DNA of 64,000 nucleotides from Candidatus Zixiibacteriota bacterium (lineage in GTDB: Bacteria > Zixibacteria > MSB-5A5 > GN15 > FEB-12), in the NCBI GenBank assembly GCA_028289585.1, contig JANQPI010000035.1, positions 342,717 to 406,716 of the forward strand. The letters run 5' to 3'. This document shows, piece by piece, positions 7,650 through 16,547 of the stretch. The notes under the pieces are model-generated. The model was not told the DNA's origin and did not search any database. It saw only the letters and a list, made by a program, of their open reading frames with translations. The translations under genes were made by a program, and so were the position numbers. The first letter of the stretch is position 1, and every line of letters starts with the position of its first letter.

Positions 7650-10433
7650 TCAGTGATGGAAGATCACGGAGTAAAAGATCAACACAACCAAGACGATACC
7701 GAGCACCAGTGCGCCGAGTCCGAGCCATCGGCCCGTTGCTTCGAGGTAGCGGGGAATCGGTTTGACCAGTTTGCGACGGATCTGTCGGGTTCGGATGAGT
7801 TCTTTGAATTCCTCCGGCCGTTCGTGTCGTAGTTCCTCGATCGTTTGCTGGCCGGAGAACATCACGGTGTCGATCGGGAATTTGTCCGGTCGGAAGTGGG
7901 TGTTAAAGAAGTGGATCGTGAAGATAAAGCCCACCGCAAGCAACGCCTCGTCTGAGTGAATAATTGTTGCAACGTTGATCATCCATCCCGGCATGAACTG
8001 CGTAAAGAACTCGGGGAACCAGAGGATGAGACCGGATGAGCCAATAATCGCTACGCCCCAGAAGACGGCGAAGTAGTCGAATTTCTCCCAGTAGGTGAAA
8101 CGTCCGTAGCTTGGTTTTTCGCCAAGACCAACGAACCATTTGAGTGTGCCGACCAAGTCCGAGAGATCTTTGCGGTTCGGGATCATCGAGTCCTTGTCGG
8201 TAAGAAACTCCCACCAGCTCTTGCGCAGTCGTGTCTTGGTCCGCACTAAGTCCCAGATATGAATCGCGAAGTACAGGAACGTAATGATAGCGGCGATGCG
8301 GTGCACATAGGCGCTGATCACCGGGCCACCCATCCACGTACTCAAGACCTGAGCCCAGGTCATATCGGAGAACTTCAGTGTCATACCGGTCAGTGCGAGA
8401 GCGATGAATGAGACAACAATCATCGCATGCAAACGGCGGTGGAGTGGTTTGAATCGTTCGTAGACAAGCACCGGACGCACTTCAACCGGCTGAGGACGCC
8501 GCTGCAACAGTCCCTGAATCGTACGTGGCAACCAGAGCAGCGTGTGACTACCGGCGATCGTAAACGTGAAGATGAGCAGGCCGGTCATGAACCAGAAGAC
8601 GTAGTAGAGCAAGGGTTCCTGCTCTTTATCGTCATGAGGGGCATGGGCGATGAATCCAGCGAAGTTCGCATTGGCTCCGGCATGACATTCTTGACATGTC
8701 CCGACGATGTTGCCAATGGCGAGGCGTGATGACGGTTCTGTCAACGGCATGATATCATGAGCGCCATGGCAGTCGTAGCACATCGCCGCGGTCGCGCCGA
8801 GCTGGGTGAACTTACCGTGTGCGGTTTCGAAGTAGAGTTCGGTCACTTCGGCATGGCAATCACCACACTGGGTCATGATGTCGAGGCGGACACCTGCGAG
8901 CCGAGTTTCGTCAATGCGATGCGACTGGTGACAATCGGAGCAAATGGGAAGGGTCGAATCGGTGGTCGTCACGGTTGGCGAATGGACCGATCGACTGAAC
9001 GCCTCATTAATGCCATGGTGGCAGGAGGCACACGTCTCCGGGATGTTGTTCGGATGTACCGAAGACGCCGAGTCGCTGGCCGGTAGTTCTCGGTGCGTCG
9101 TGTGGCAGTCGGTGCACGTGGCCGTTACCACCAATCCCGAGCTGCTCAGGCCAATGCCGTGGGTCCCATGGAGATATTCATCGACGACGTTTCGGTCCCC
9201 TTCAGCGTAGCGCTGAGTTGCAACACCATCTGCGCCGTGACAACGTCCGCACAGACTAGGTATCGCGGTTGCGAATGTCGGCGAGGTCGGGTCGAGGTGG
9301 CTTTTCGTCGCGTGCGTTCCGTGACATTTAGTGCACGTCGGTGCGTCCAGATCATGCTGGGCGATAAGTTGGCCATGAATGCTGGCACTGTGGTCAGCAA
9401 CGGCTTCGGCATGGCAAATCGAACAATCGACCTGGTCGATAACCGTCGCACAGGCGCGCTCCGGATGGTTTAACGTTGTCCCGGTATGGCATGACGCACA
9501 GGCAGTCTCCTGATGGACCGAGTGATACGCTTCGGCTGTATCGACATACATGGAAACAACCTGGCCGCCGCGCGTTCCGGTGAGGTCGGGTCGACTGTGG
9601 CACGATAGACAGTTTGCATCGGCGATCGTCGAATCAACCGTCTGGATACTCACCTCATGGGGGCGATGGCAGTCGTTACAAGCCGGAACTTTGTCTGGTT
9701 GCTCCGACCACAGGCGCCCATCAATCACCTGCTCATGGACCTGTTCGATGCGAGCGTGACAGGTTTGACACATGGTGGCGATGTTTTGGCGATGAATGGT
9801 CGATTGCGGATCAGTCAGCGGACGAATGTCGTGTGCGGTGTGGCAATCGGTACAGACAGCGGAGACAATTAGTCCTTGCTCAAAGAGACCGAATCCGTGA
9901 ATCGATTGGGAGTAGTGCAGGAGGACCGAATCGACCGGTAGATCATACTTTTGCGTGACCGGTGTACCCTCTTTGTGGCACGTTCCGCACATAACTGGAA
10001 TGTTGAACTTGTTGGTGCGAGCGAGTGGGTCAGTCGGTCGTCTGATATCATGGGCACCATGGCAATCCCAGCACTGGGGTCCGAGTGGTTCACCGGCAGC
10101 AACGACTTCGCCGTGAATTGACTGCATGTATTCGTCTGCTACCTGATCATGACAGAGTTCGCACATGACCGGTTCAAGCGGTACATCGTGTCCCATTTCC
10201 GTGCCGATGAGATCAATATGGCAGTCAACGCACGAAAACTCACCGTGTACCGACAGAAGGTATGTTTCAGGATCGACATGACCTGATCGTATGACACCGT
10301 TTCGTTCGTATGTCAGCCCTGGATCATCGTGGCAGAGATAGCATTCGTCGTTTTCCTGCGCACCGAGGGGTGATACCCAAAGCACGAACAGCAGAAGAAG
10401 ACAGTTGACAGGTCGGTAAGGAGTGTTTCGCAT
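7650..10433 (-). CDS. 19-heme cytochrome c fused to membrane cytochrome b domain
   Basis: A 927-residue protein with a signal segment followed by 19 CxxCH motifs (first CYLCH at about residue 31, last CQECH) in a periplasmic region of roughly 580 residues. The C-terminal part has a first membrane helix (YYVFWFMTGLLIFTF) and then a cytochrome b561/FdnI-like four-helix unit with His pairs (RLHAMIVVSF, YVHRIAAIITF, IHSDEALLAVGF, IHFFNTHF) and a cytoplasmic WWEFLTDKDS loop. It would oxidise quinol in the membrane and pass electrons to the c-heme wire. Hemes 1-8 and 9-16 repeat each other (see finding). It starts four bases after the 11-heme paralogue without a clear Shine-Dalgarno site, so it is probably translationally coupled. 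Confidence 0.9.
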   Translation of the reverse strand: MRNTPYRPVNCLLLLFVLWVSPLGAQENDECYLCHDDPGLTYERNGVIRSGHVDPETYLLSVHGEFSCVDCHIDLIGTEMGHDVPLEPVMCELCHDQVADEYMQSIHGEVVAAGEPLGPQCWDCHGAHDIRRPTDPLARTNKFNIPVMCGTCHKEGTPVTQKYDLPVDSVLLHYSQSIHGFGLFEQGLIVSAVCTDCHTAHDIRPLTDPQSTIHRQNIATMCQTCHARIEQVHEQVIDGRLWSEQPDKVPACNDCHRPHEVSIQTVDSTIADANCLSCHSRPDLTGTRGGQVVSMYVDTAEAYHSVHQETACASCHTGTTLNHPERACATVIDQVDCSICHAEAVADHSASIHGQLIAQHDLDAPTCTKCHGTHATKSHLDPTSPTFATAIPSLCGRCHGADGVATQRYAEGDRNVVDEYLHGTHGIGLSSSGLVVTATCTDCHTTHRELPASDSASSVHPNNIPETCASCHHGINEAFSRSVHSPTVTTTDSTLPICSDCHQSHRIDETRLAGVRLDIMTQCGDCHAEVTELYFETAHGKFTQLGATAAMCYDCHGAHDIMPLTEPSSRLAIGNIVGTCQECHAGANANFAGFIAHAPHDDKEQEPLLYYVFWFMTGLLIFTFTIAGSHTLLWLPRTIQGLLQRRPQPVEVRPVLVYERFKPLHRRLHAMIVVSFIALALTGMTLKFSDMTWAQVLSTWMGGPVISAYVHRIAAIITFLYFAIHIWDLVRTKTRLRKSWWEFLTDKDSMIPNRKDLSDLVGTLKWFVGLGEKPSYGRFTYWEKFDYFAVFWGVAIIGSSGLILWFPEFFTQFMPGWMINVATIIHSDEALLAVGFIFTIHFFNTHFRPDKFPIDTVMFSGQQTIEELRHERPEEFKELIRTRQIRRKLVKPIPRYLEATGRWLGLGALVLGIVLVVLIFYSVIFHH

Positions 10434-10437
10434 ACGC

Positions 10438-12483
10438 TTAGTAGAGCCCCTGCAGCGCCGACCAGATAATCATGACCAGCAAGGCAATCCCGGTTACGAA
10501 CATGAGGAGGCCAAAGAGGTGCATCCACCAGACACGGCGGGGTGACAGGGCCGGAACCAGGCGTTCTTCCAGTTGCCCGGAGGCGACCAGCTCCTCGTAC
10601 TCCGCGGCCCGTTCGTGTTTTAGTTCCTCGACAGTCATTTGACCAGTGAACATCACGTTATCAACCGGGAACTTGCCCGGTCGGAAATGGACGTTAAAGA
10701 AGTGGATACTGAAAATGAAGCCAACGGCCAGCAGTGCCTCAACTGAATGAATGACCATCGCCATGTTGACTACCCAGCCGGGGAAGAAGAGCGTGAAGAA
10801 TTCCGGGAACCACAGAATGAGTCCCGAACCGCCGATAATGCCCACACCCCAGAAGACAGCCCAATAGTCATGCTTCTCTAAATAGGTGTAGCGACCGTAC
10901 TTCGGCATCGGACCCCGGAAAACCATCCACTTGAGCGTTGCTTTGAGGTCCTTCCAATCCTGCTTGTTGAACATCATTGAATTCGGGCTGAAGATAAACT
11001 TCCACCACGAGACACCACGTTTGCGCCTGGTCGCGATCAGGTCGCCCAGGTGAATGGCGAAGTATGCGAACGTAATCAGGGCGCAGACGCGATGGATGAG
11101 CGCCGAACCTTCGGGGCCACCCAAGAACGGCGCGAGCCACTGGGCCCACGTTGACTGTGCCCACATCAAGGTCATCCCGGTGATCGAGAGACCGACAAAG
11201 CTTACGATGATCATGAGGTGAAGCAGGCGGTCGATTCGTCGAAAGCGCTGGTACACTTTTGTCCCCTCGGGCACCGCGGCATGACGCTTGGAGGAGAACA
11301 ACCCTTGAAGCGTTCGCGGTATCCAGAGCAGGGTATACGATCCAGCCATTACGAATTCGCCGATGAGAAGCGCCATCCACAACCAGAACGTATAGAACAG
11401 AATGGGGAAGCGTTCTCGGTCGGTACGGTCGGCATGGGCAATGAAACCTACGAAGTTGGCGTTCGCACCCTCATGGCAAGCGGCACAGGTTGCCACAATG
11501 TTCGCCTCAGAAAGACGCGACAGCGAATCGTTGAGGGGGCGAATGTCATGGAAACCGTGGCAATCGTAGCACATCGCTGCTGCCATACCGCCCAGCGTCG
11601 CCCGTTTGCCGTGCACGGTTCGCAGGTAGAGATCCGTAATCTCGGCATGACAGTCACCACACTGAGTCATGATTTCCCGCTGAACGCCACGTGTCTCGGG
11701 CGATGAGATATCGTGGGCCAGGTGGCAGTCAGAACAGATCGGCAATTCACCTGCCGACTGTGTCACCGTTGGTGAGTGGACCGATTCATTAAAGGAGTCC
11801 CCGATCCCCACATGGCACGATTCGCACATCGCCGTGATGTTATCCCGGTGGACACGTGATTGCGGATCGTCGGCGGAACGTGCACCGTGGGCGCTATGGC
11901 AGGAGATGCAGGTTGCGGTGACGACCAGGCCATGGGCCACGAGACCCTGGCCATGGACACCGTCGAGATACTGATCGACGACATTTCGTTCATCCGAGGC
12001 GTACCGTTCCCACGCAACACCCTCCGCACCATGGCACGTGGCACACATCTCATGGACGTTGAGAAGATGCGTGCGGGCGCGTCGATCAGACGGGGCTAGG
12101 ATATCGTGGGCGCCATGGCAGGAGGCACAGGTTGGCGCATCGGGATCGTCATTGGATAGCAGGACACCATGGACGGATTCATAGAAGTCACCGGCGTCGT
12201 GGCACATGTCGCACATGACCGGCTCAAGATTCGATTCGTGTGGGATTTCCGCATCGATAAGATCGATATGACAATCGACGCAGGCCATGTCGGCATGCAC
12301 CGATTCGAGGTAGCGCGCCGGGTCAACGTGTCCGGAGATCTCGACACCGTTCTTTTCGTAGACCAGACCTGGGTCGTCGTGACAGATGTAGCAATCGTCG
12401 TTGGATTGGGAGTAGGTTACCGAAGTGCTTAGGAAGAGGAGAGAGAGAAGGACTAACGCTCTGAGGACCAACCAATTACGCAC
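10438..12483 (-). CDS. 11-heme cytochrome c fused to membrane cytochrome b domain
   Basis: A 681-residue paralogue of the downstream 19-heme gene. It has a signal segment, 11 CxxCH motifs (CYICH, CVDCH, CDMCH, CASCH, CATCH, CISCH, CESCH, CSDCH, CGDCH, CYDCH, CAACH), one membrane helix (WLWMALLIGEFVMAG) and the same four-helix b-type unit (LLHLMIIVSF, IHRVCALITF, IHSVEALLAVGF, IHFFNVHF). GTG start with AGGAG nine bases upstream. Role inferred: quinol-cytochrome oxidoreductase delivering electrons to periplasmic carriers and the outer-membrane conduit encoded just upstream. Confidence 0.9.
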   Translation of the reverse strand: MRNWLVLRALVLLSLLFLSTSVTYSQSNDDCYICHDDPGLVYEKNGVEISGHVDPARYLESVHADMACVDCHIDLIDAEIPHESNLEPVMCDMCHDAGDFYESVHGVLLSNDDPDAPTCASCHGAHDILAPSDRRARTHLLNVHEMCATCHGAEGVAWERYASDERNVVDQYLDGVHGQGLVAHGLVVTATCISCHSAHGARSADDPQSRVHRDNITAMCESCHVGIGDSFNESVHSPTVTQSAGELPICSDCHLAHDISSPETRGVQREIMTQCGDCHAEITDLYLRTVHGKRATLGGMAAAMCYDCHGFHDIRPLNDSLSRLSEANIVATCAACHEGANANFVGFIAHADRTDRERFPILFYTFWLWMALLIGEFVMAGSYTLLWIPRTLQGLFSSKRHAAVPEGTKVYQRFRRIDRLLHLMIIVSFVGLSITGMTLMWAQSTWAQWLAPFLGGPEGSALIHRVCALITFAYFAIHLGDLIATRRKRGVSWWKFIFSPNSMMFNKQDWKDLKATLKWMVFRGPMPKYGRYTYLEKHDYWAVFWGVGIIGGSGLILWFPEFFTLFFPGWVVNMAMVIHSVEALLAVGFIFSIHFFNVHFRPGKFPVDNVMFTGQMTVEELKHERAAEYEELVASGQLEERLVPALSPRRVWWMHLFGLLMFVTGIALLVMIIWSALQGLY

Positions 12484-12594
12484 GGGCTACGCTCCTGGGA
12501 AATCACAACTAAATCGAACGTAATTGTCATCGGCGTGTCACGCAACTGAATTAGTGAATTCCTTCACAATTCTCGCCGTCCACCTAGAAGGCAA

Positions 12595-12624
12595 ATTCGG
12601 CGGCTACGGATGTAGCCGCCGAAT
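12595..12624 (-). terminator. Strong hairpin between barrel gene and cytochrome gene (partial terminator or processing site)
   Basis: A 13-base perfect stem (ATTCGGCGGCTAC / GTAGCCGCCGAAT) with a four-base loop lies 12 bases beyond the barrel's true end. On the minus strand only a weak T-rich stretch (TTTGCCTT) follows. It may reduce read-through into the two b-type cytochrome genes or stabilise the upstream mRNA. Confidence 0.6.
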
Positions 12625-12635
12625 GCAAGAAGCTC

Positions 12636-13106
12636 CTAGAAATCAATCGAAACACCTGATCGAAGGATGAACAACGACCCGCTCTCGTCGCCGTAGACCC
12701 ATTCCTCATCGGCGGTCAGGTCGGCGAATTCGCCCGCTATCGTCAATACGATATTGGGAGATAGCCGATAGTCAAAGCCGCCGTTGAAGCGCAGAATCTG
12801 GTAATCGAGATCGGAATAAGTGTTCATCTCCTCAAACGTGAAGTTTTGATGAGGCAGCGTACTGGTCACATCGGATGACACGGTCGGCATCTGCACACGC
12901 TCAAGCTCTGCGTTTGAAAACGTGAGCGAGGTCGACGCGAAGAATGAAAGACGATTGGTCGCAACCACGTTACCGGTCAGGTAGACGAAGTGCGATGTCG
13001 TCGAAAACTCTTCGTCGGCGAACAGCGTACCGAGGTGCTTCGGCTGAATCTGCAACGTATCCGGGGTCGAGCCGATACTCACGGTATCGGTCAAGAAATG
13101 GGACGC
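12636..13106 (-). pseudogene. C-terminal continuation of the MtrB/GSU2204-like barrel after an in-frame TGA
   Basis: This stretch continues in exactly the same frame as the 582-codon barrel gene: ...ALFDG-TGA-ASHFLTDTVSIG... The track shows it as a separate 152-residue ORF from a TTG, but there is no ribosome site and no signal peptide. It encodes alternating beta-strand sequence and ends SLFILRSGVSIDF, the aromatic C-terminal signature expected of an outer-membrane barrel, which the upstream part lacks. The full protein would be about 739 residues. Either a TGG Trp codon mutated to TGA, the base is a read error, or the TGA is recoded. The clean frame suggests any loss is recent. Confidence 0.7.
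13072..13090 (-). promoter_or_regulatory. Hairpin 16 bases downstream of the in-frame TGA (candidate SECIS-like element)
   Basis: On the minus strand CCGATAC-CGTGA-GTATCGG forms a perfect 7-base stem with a 5-base loop. The loop begins 23 bases after the TGA and has G as its second base, which fits the loose consensus for bacterial selenocysteine insertion elements. It may equally be chance. Confidence 0.25.
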
Positions 13107-14855
13107 TCAGCCATCAAAGAGCGCGACCGCAATCGGACCCTGGGACGTCATCTGATTCAGCGTCCAGCCTCCCGAAAACGCCACCCGCTCGGTGGGCAAG
13201 AAATTGACATTCAGATGTGGACGAAGGCTGGTTCGCTCCACATCGAAGGTGTCAATGTCGTTGTTTACGTCGAATTCAGCCAGAAGCGAGAGCGTCAGAT
13301 TCAGCCGTGGTGATGGCCGAATCGATGCTGACAGTTCAACCTCCTGAGCCAAGGTTGGCTCGGTGGTCGCTCCTACCGTGCGGAATTGCTCCCGCTCGTA
13401 GTAATAGAGGAAGCGATGAACCGTCTCACCGTCCTCAAAGTTACGAACAAGCGTCTCTTTGAGCCGAGGTTCCAGAATACCACGACTGGTGGTAAATGGC
13501 TCGTCCGTTGCCGCCGCACGATACCGGATTGATCCGGTGAAACGCCGACTCGGACGATAGCGCAACTTCCCCTCCCCAAAGACCGTCGTGGCCGTGCCAC
13601 CTTCGAGCGTATCCGGGAACGATGACCAGTCCAGTACACGCACACCGCCGGTGACATCGATCGTTGCCTCGCGGCTTAATCGATGAATGACTTCGACCTC
13701 ACCGCGGCCATCGCGACGATCGAGCGTCGAGTAGCGGGTGAAGTCGAATGAGGGTTGGGGGCCGGGCCGTCCCTCTCGGAACGTCCGAATGTCGATAAAC
13801 GGATCGTCATTCTCCACCCGCCGTCCGGTAAACCGAGCGATGAGACGAGTCTTCCGGGACAGACGCGTGGCGAGATTGGCGTGTCCGAACCATGACGATG
13901 CTGTTAGATCCTGGTTAATGTTCTCGGTTGTGTTGTAGCCCAGCGAGGCGGACAATGATGTCGCTTGCGAGAAGCGCCCACGCACATTCACCTTGCCCGA
14001 CAGTTTCTCGGTCTCCGGCAGCACAAACACTGGTAAGACCGTATCCGAGAACAGCAGTCGAGATGGAAACTCAACGTCGCGTCCCGGATTCGCTGCCGGT
14101 GGGAACCCGGCAATGTCGTATTCACGGTTGATGGCGTTACTCTTTGACTCGTAACGCCGGTACCCAACCTCAGCTCCAACCGTCATCATTTCTGACACGT
14201 CCGCTTCGAAACCGCCCTCGATCTGATGCGATTGTTCGTCGCGAGTGCACGTCTCCGATTCGACATGGCAGGTAATGCAGTGACTGGTTGAGGTCATCTG
14301 GGTCGTACCCTCCCGCCAGAGGGACCGGTGCTGTGCCAAAAAACGGATGTCCCCGCTGCGCGTGATGGCATGCTTGATCCGGGTCAGGACTTCACGGCGA
14401 TGCGTGTTGTAGTCCGCGCCGGGATCAAGAACTTCATGGCCCATCATCTTGCCACCCGGGTTGCCGTTGATCTCTTCGCGGGCTTCAATATTGGTCAGCA
14501 GATCCTGACCTTCACGGAAAGTCATGGAACGAAAGTCGACGTCGATCGCCATTGTTGTCCCACGACGGTACTTGGCATGTCCGAGGATGTTCCGACGGTC
14601 ATAGAAGTTGCCGTCGATATCCACCAACAGCCCCCGGTCGGTAGCCAACAGGTAGGCGAGTCCAAACTCTCCCATGCCCTCTTCAAGGCCCAGATTGTAC
14701 TCGCCAACTTTGCGGGTGTAGTCGTTCAGGCCGGTGTAGTGTCCGCCGGCGGAAAGGGTCCATTGGTTGAACAGAGGCTCGGCCTGACCGGTCGATGCGG
14801 TGATTCCCAGGAGCAGGCCGACCGCAACGACGGCACAAACGTATCGTCGCATCAT
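13107..14855 (-). CDS. MtrB/PioB/GSU2204-type outer-membrane beta-barrel (N-terminal 582 residues before in-frame TGA)
   Basis: A signal peptide (MMRRYVCAVVAVGLLLGITAS...) precedes amphipathic beta-strands throughout. The layout (NQWTLSAGGHYTGLNDY, GLLVDIDGNFYDRRN, then a long series of strands) matches porins of porin-cytochrome conduits that sheath a periplasmic decaheme cytochrome. An odd feature is one CITCH motif followed by CTRDEQ in an early loop; a single CxxCH in this barrel could be a heme or a disulfide. Two adjacent ATGs (14855, 14852) follow AGGAGG; the second has better spacing. It starts seven bases after the decaheme stop. The C-terminal strands lie beyond an in-frame TGA. Confidence 0.8.
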   Translation of the reverse strand: MMRRYVCAVVAVGLLLGITASTGQAEPLFNQWTLSAGGHYTGLNDYTRKVGEYNLGLEEGMGEFGLAYLLATDRGLLVDIDGNFYDRRNILGHAKYRRGTTMAIDVDFRSMTFREGQDLLTNIEAREEINGNPGGKMMGHEVLDPGADYNTHRREVLTRIKHAITRSGDIRFLAQHRSLWREGTTQMTSTSHCITCHVESETCTRDEQSHQIEGGFEADVSEMMTVGAEVGYRRYESKSNAINREYDIAGFPPAANPGRDVEFPSRLLFSDTVLPVFVLPETEKLSGKVNVRGRFSQATSLSASLGYNTTENINQDLTASSWFGHANLATRLSRKTRLIARFTGRRVENDDPFIDIRTFREGRPGPQPSFDFTRYSTLDRRDGRGEVEVIHRLSREATIDVTGGVRVLDWSSFPDTLEGGTATTVFGEGKLRYRPSRRFTGSIRYRAAATDEPFTTSRGILEPRLKETLVRNFEDGETVHRFLYYYEREQFRTVGATTEPTLAQEVELSASIRPSPRLNLTLSLLAEFDVNNDIDTFDVERTSLRPHLNVNFLPTERVAFSGGWTLNQMTSQGPIAVALFDG

Positions 14856-14862
14856 TCTCCTC

Positions 14863-15810
14863 CTATCGGGTTAGCCCGTTACCACCACTCGACGTTGCCT
14901 GCGACGGATTGTCCGTGCCGTGTACCGCCGAGTGACACTGTGAACACTTGGTCAGCATGCCACGCTTCCACGAGTCTTCCTCGGATTCGTAGTCACGTCC
15001 CAGACGGTCCTGCGATACTCCTTCGAACCCGACTACCGTGGCGTGAAAGTGCATGTCATGACAATTGAGACAGAGCGTCGGCTCCTGGTAGATGAGAAGG
15101 TTATCCGCAACCGAACCATGTGGCTGGTGACAGATCATGCAGTCCTCATTGACCGGAGCGTGCTCGTAGACAAACGGACCCTCGTACTGCGGATGACAGG
15201 AGAGACAGAGCTCGCGATTATCGATATCGCGAGTCAGCATTGCCTCCGCACCGTGAGGATTGTGACAGTCGTTGCACGATACCTTCCCCTCAGCAATCGG
15301 GTGATGCGATGGCATCCGTGTTGCCGCCAACACTTCTGCGTGACAACTGTAGCAGAGATCGGGAACCGGTTGCTTGAGGGCGCCACCGTATTCGGCGTGG
15401 GCATCATGGCAGTCGGTACAGTTCATGTCCTCGGTGTGGTGACTCGAAAACTCCCAATCCTGAAACTGTGCATCACGATGGCAATCAAGACAGAGGATCG
15501 GGTCGTCAAACTGACGGGAATTCGCCGGATTGATAATCGACTCGACCGTTCCCTCCTCGATATGCCGGGTGCCAGAACCATGACACGCTTCACACCCGTA
15601 GTCCCGCAGTGCCGGACGAGCCTGGTAGTAGATTCCGTGCGCTGTCTTGGCAAAAGCCGCCACGATCTCTTCGTGGCAGGCAGCACACGTCTCGTTGTCG
15701 ACATCGCCCGCACGAGCGGGACCTCCGATTAGACCTATGGTTACGACCGCAACCAGCAGTGCGAGACACCTACGGTATCTCGGGCTGCCCCTTCCATAAC
15801 TACTCTCCAT
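14863..15810 (-). CDS. DmsE/MtrA-type periplasmic decaheme cytochrome c
   Basis: 315 residues from ATG 15810 (AGGAGG five bases upstream). A signal peptide ends near GPARAGD. Ten CxxCH sites are visible: CAACH, CEACH, CLDCH, CTDCH, CYSCH, CNDCH, CLSCH, CMICH, CLNCH, CSQCH, with distal His in patterns such as SHHPIAEG and EHAPVNED. This is the layout of DmsE/MtrA proteins, which insert into an MtrB-type barrel and carry electrons across the outer membrane. The barrel gene follows directly, so the pair forms a porin-cytochrome module. No surface lipoprotein cytochrome is encoded in the window. Confidence 0.9.
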   Translation of the reverse strand: MESSYGRGSPRYRRCLALLVAVVTIGLIGGPARAGDVDNETCAACHEEIVAAFAKTAHGIYYQARPALRDYGCEACHGSGTRHIEEGTVESIINPANSRQFDDPILCLDCHRDAQFQDWEFSSHHTEDMNCTDCHDAHAEYGGALKQPVPDLCYSCHAEVLAATRMPSHHPIAEGKVSCNDCHNPHGAEAMLTRDIDNRELCLSCHPQYEGPFVYEHAPVNEDCMICHQPHGSVADNLLIYQEPTLCLNCHDMHFHATVVGFEGVSQDRLGRDYESEEDSWKRGMLTKCSQCHSAVHGTDNPSQATSSGGNGLTR

Positions 15811-15845
15811 TGTCACCTCCTGTTGTCTCTCGGACGTGGTGAGTG

Positions 15846-16466
15846 TCAGTTGGGGGTGTGTCGGTCTGCGCGGCGAAGTCCTCGCGCGTAGATCGGCACG
15901 TTATTGGCAATGATTCGATCCGGTGGGTAGTGTGCGCCTGACTGTAGGCCGCGCCAGAGGGTCTGGCCCATCGCACATTCGAAGACCATCCCCACGAAGC
16001 AACGGGCGGTGATCTCCGGATTGATTTCAGCAATGAACCCTTGATCCCCCATGCGATGTAACTGCTCGGTAAGCCAGATTGCATACTGACCGCGCGACGT
16101 TGCATAAACTGACCGCGCCTGTTCGTGTCCGGTCAGCGCGGCGTAGAGAAGGAGCCTGACCGAGTCATGATGTGTGCTGAAGGTCGTGAGGAGATGCTGT
16201 GCCAATCCCCGGAGAAGTGGCTCGGGATCGGTCTCGCTACAAAGGTGATCCAGAGCGTACCCGGGGGAGAGCCGCAACGCCGCCTGCGCGAGCACTTCGT
16301 CGATGAGGCTAGCTTTGGAGGGAAAATGGCGGTAGAGCGCCGGTTCGGTAATCCCCACAGCAGTGGCGATCTCCCGGATCGATACTCCCGAAAATCCGTG
16401 GGCGGCAAACAGGGTAGTTGCAGCGGTGGTGAGCTGGTCACGACGATTCGGATGTGAGCTTGGCAT
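15846..16466 (-). CDS. TetR-family transcriptional regulator
   Basis: 206 residues with an N-terminal TetR HTH: LTTAATTLFAAHGFSGVSIREIATAVGITEPALYRHFPSKASLIDEV. The C-terminal ligand-binding part is helical and variable. GGAGG precedes the ATG. The gene is the first of the electron-transfer operon on the minus strand (35 bases to the decaheme start) and is divergent from the LolA/ABC cluster. A TetR-like palindrome sits just upstream of its own start, so autoregulation and control of both directions is likely. The ligand is not predictable. Confidence 0.9.
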   Translation of the reverse strand: MPSSHPNRRDQLTTAATTLFAAHGFSGVSIREIATAVGITEPALYRHFPSKASLIDEVLAQAALRLSPGYALDHLCSETDPEPLLRGLAQHLLTTFSTHHDSVRLLLYAALTGHEQARSVYATSRGQYAIWLTEQLHRMGDQGFIAEINPEITARCFVGMVFECAMGQTLWRGLQSGAHYPPDRIIANNVPIYARGLRRADRHTPN

Positions 16467-16478
16467 GCCTACCTCCGG

Positions 16479-16500
16479 TTAGTTAGTCCTCACTAACTTA
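16479..16500. promoter_or_regulatory. TetR-type operator (TTAGTTAGTCCTCACTAACTTA)
   Basis: The core AGTTAGT-CCTC-ACTAACT is a perfect 7-base inverted repeat 14 bases upstream of the TetR start codon. AGTTAGT/ACTAACT half-sites are typical of operators bound by TetR-family repressors. A possible -35/-10 pair on the minus strand (TTGCGT, 17 bases, TAAGTT) would overlap it, so binding would block transcription. Confidence 0.7.
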
Positions 16501-16531
16501 TTTGTCATGAGACTGTCACGCAAGCTGATAA

Positions 16532-16547
16532 CGTGAAAATGATCACA
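16532..16547. promoter_or_regulatory. CRP/FNR-like site CGTGA-N6-TCACA
   Basis: CGTGAAAATGATCACA matches the CRP-family pattern TGTGA-N6-TCACA with one mismatch. It sits about 65 bases upstream of the TetR gene, a plausible position for activation of the electron-transfer operon by an anaerobic CRP/FNR-type regulator. Based on one short match only. Confidence 0.3.

Noticed and set aside
12636-13094. Independent 152-residue gene after the barrel
   Set aside because: Same frame as the barrel with only a TGA between; no ribosome site or signal peptide; it ends with the barrel's C-terminal signature.
15043-15732. 229-residue plus-strand ORF opposite the decaheme cytochrome
   Set aside because: Antisense shadow of the CxxCH-rich gene; no ribosome site and no recognisable domain.
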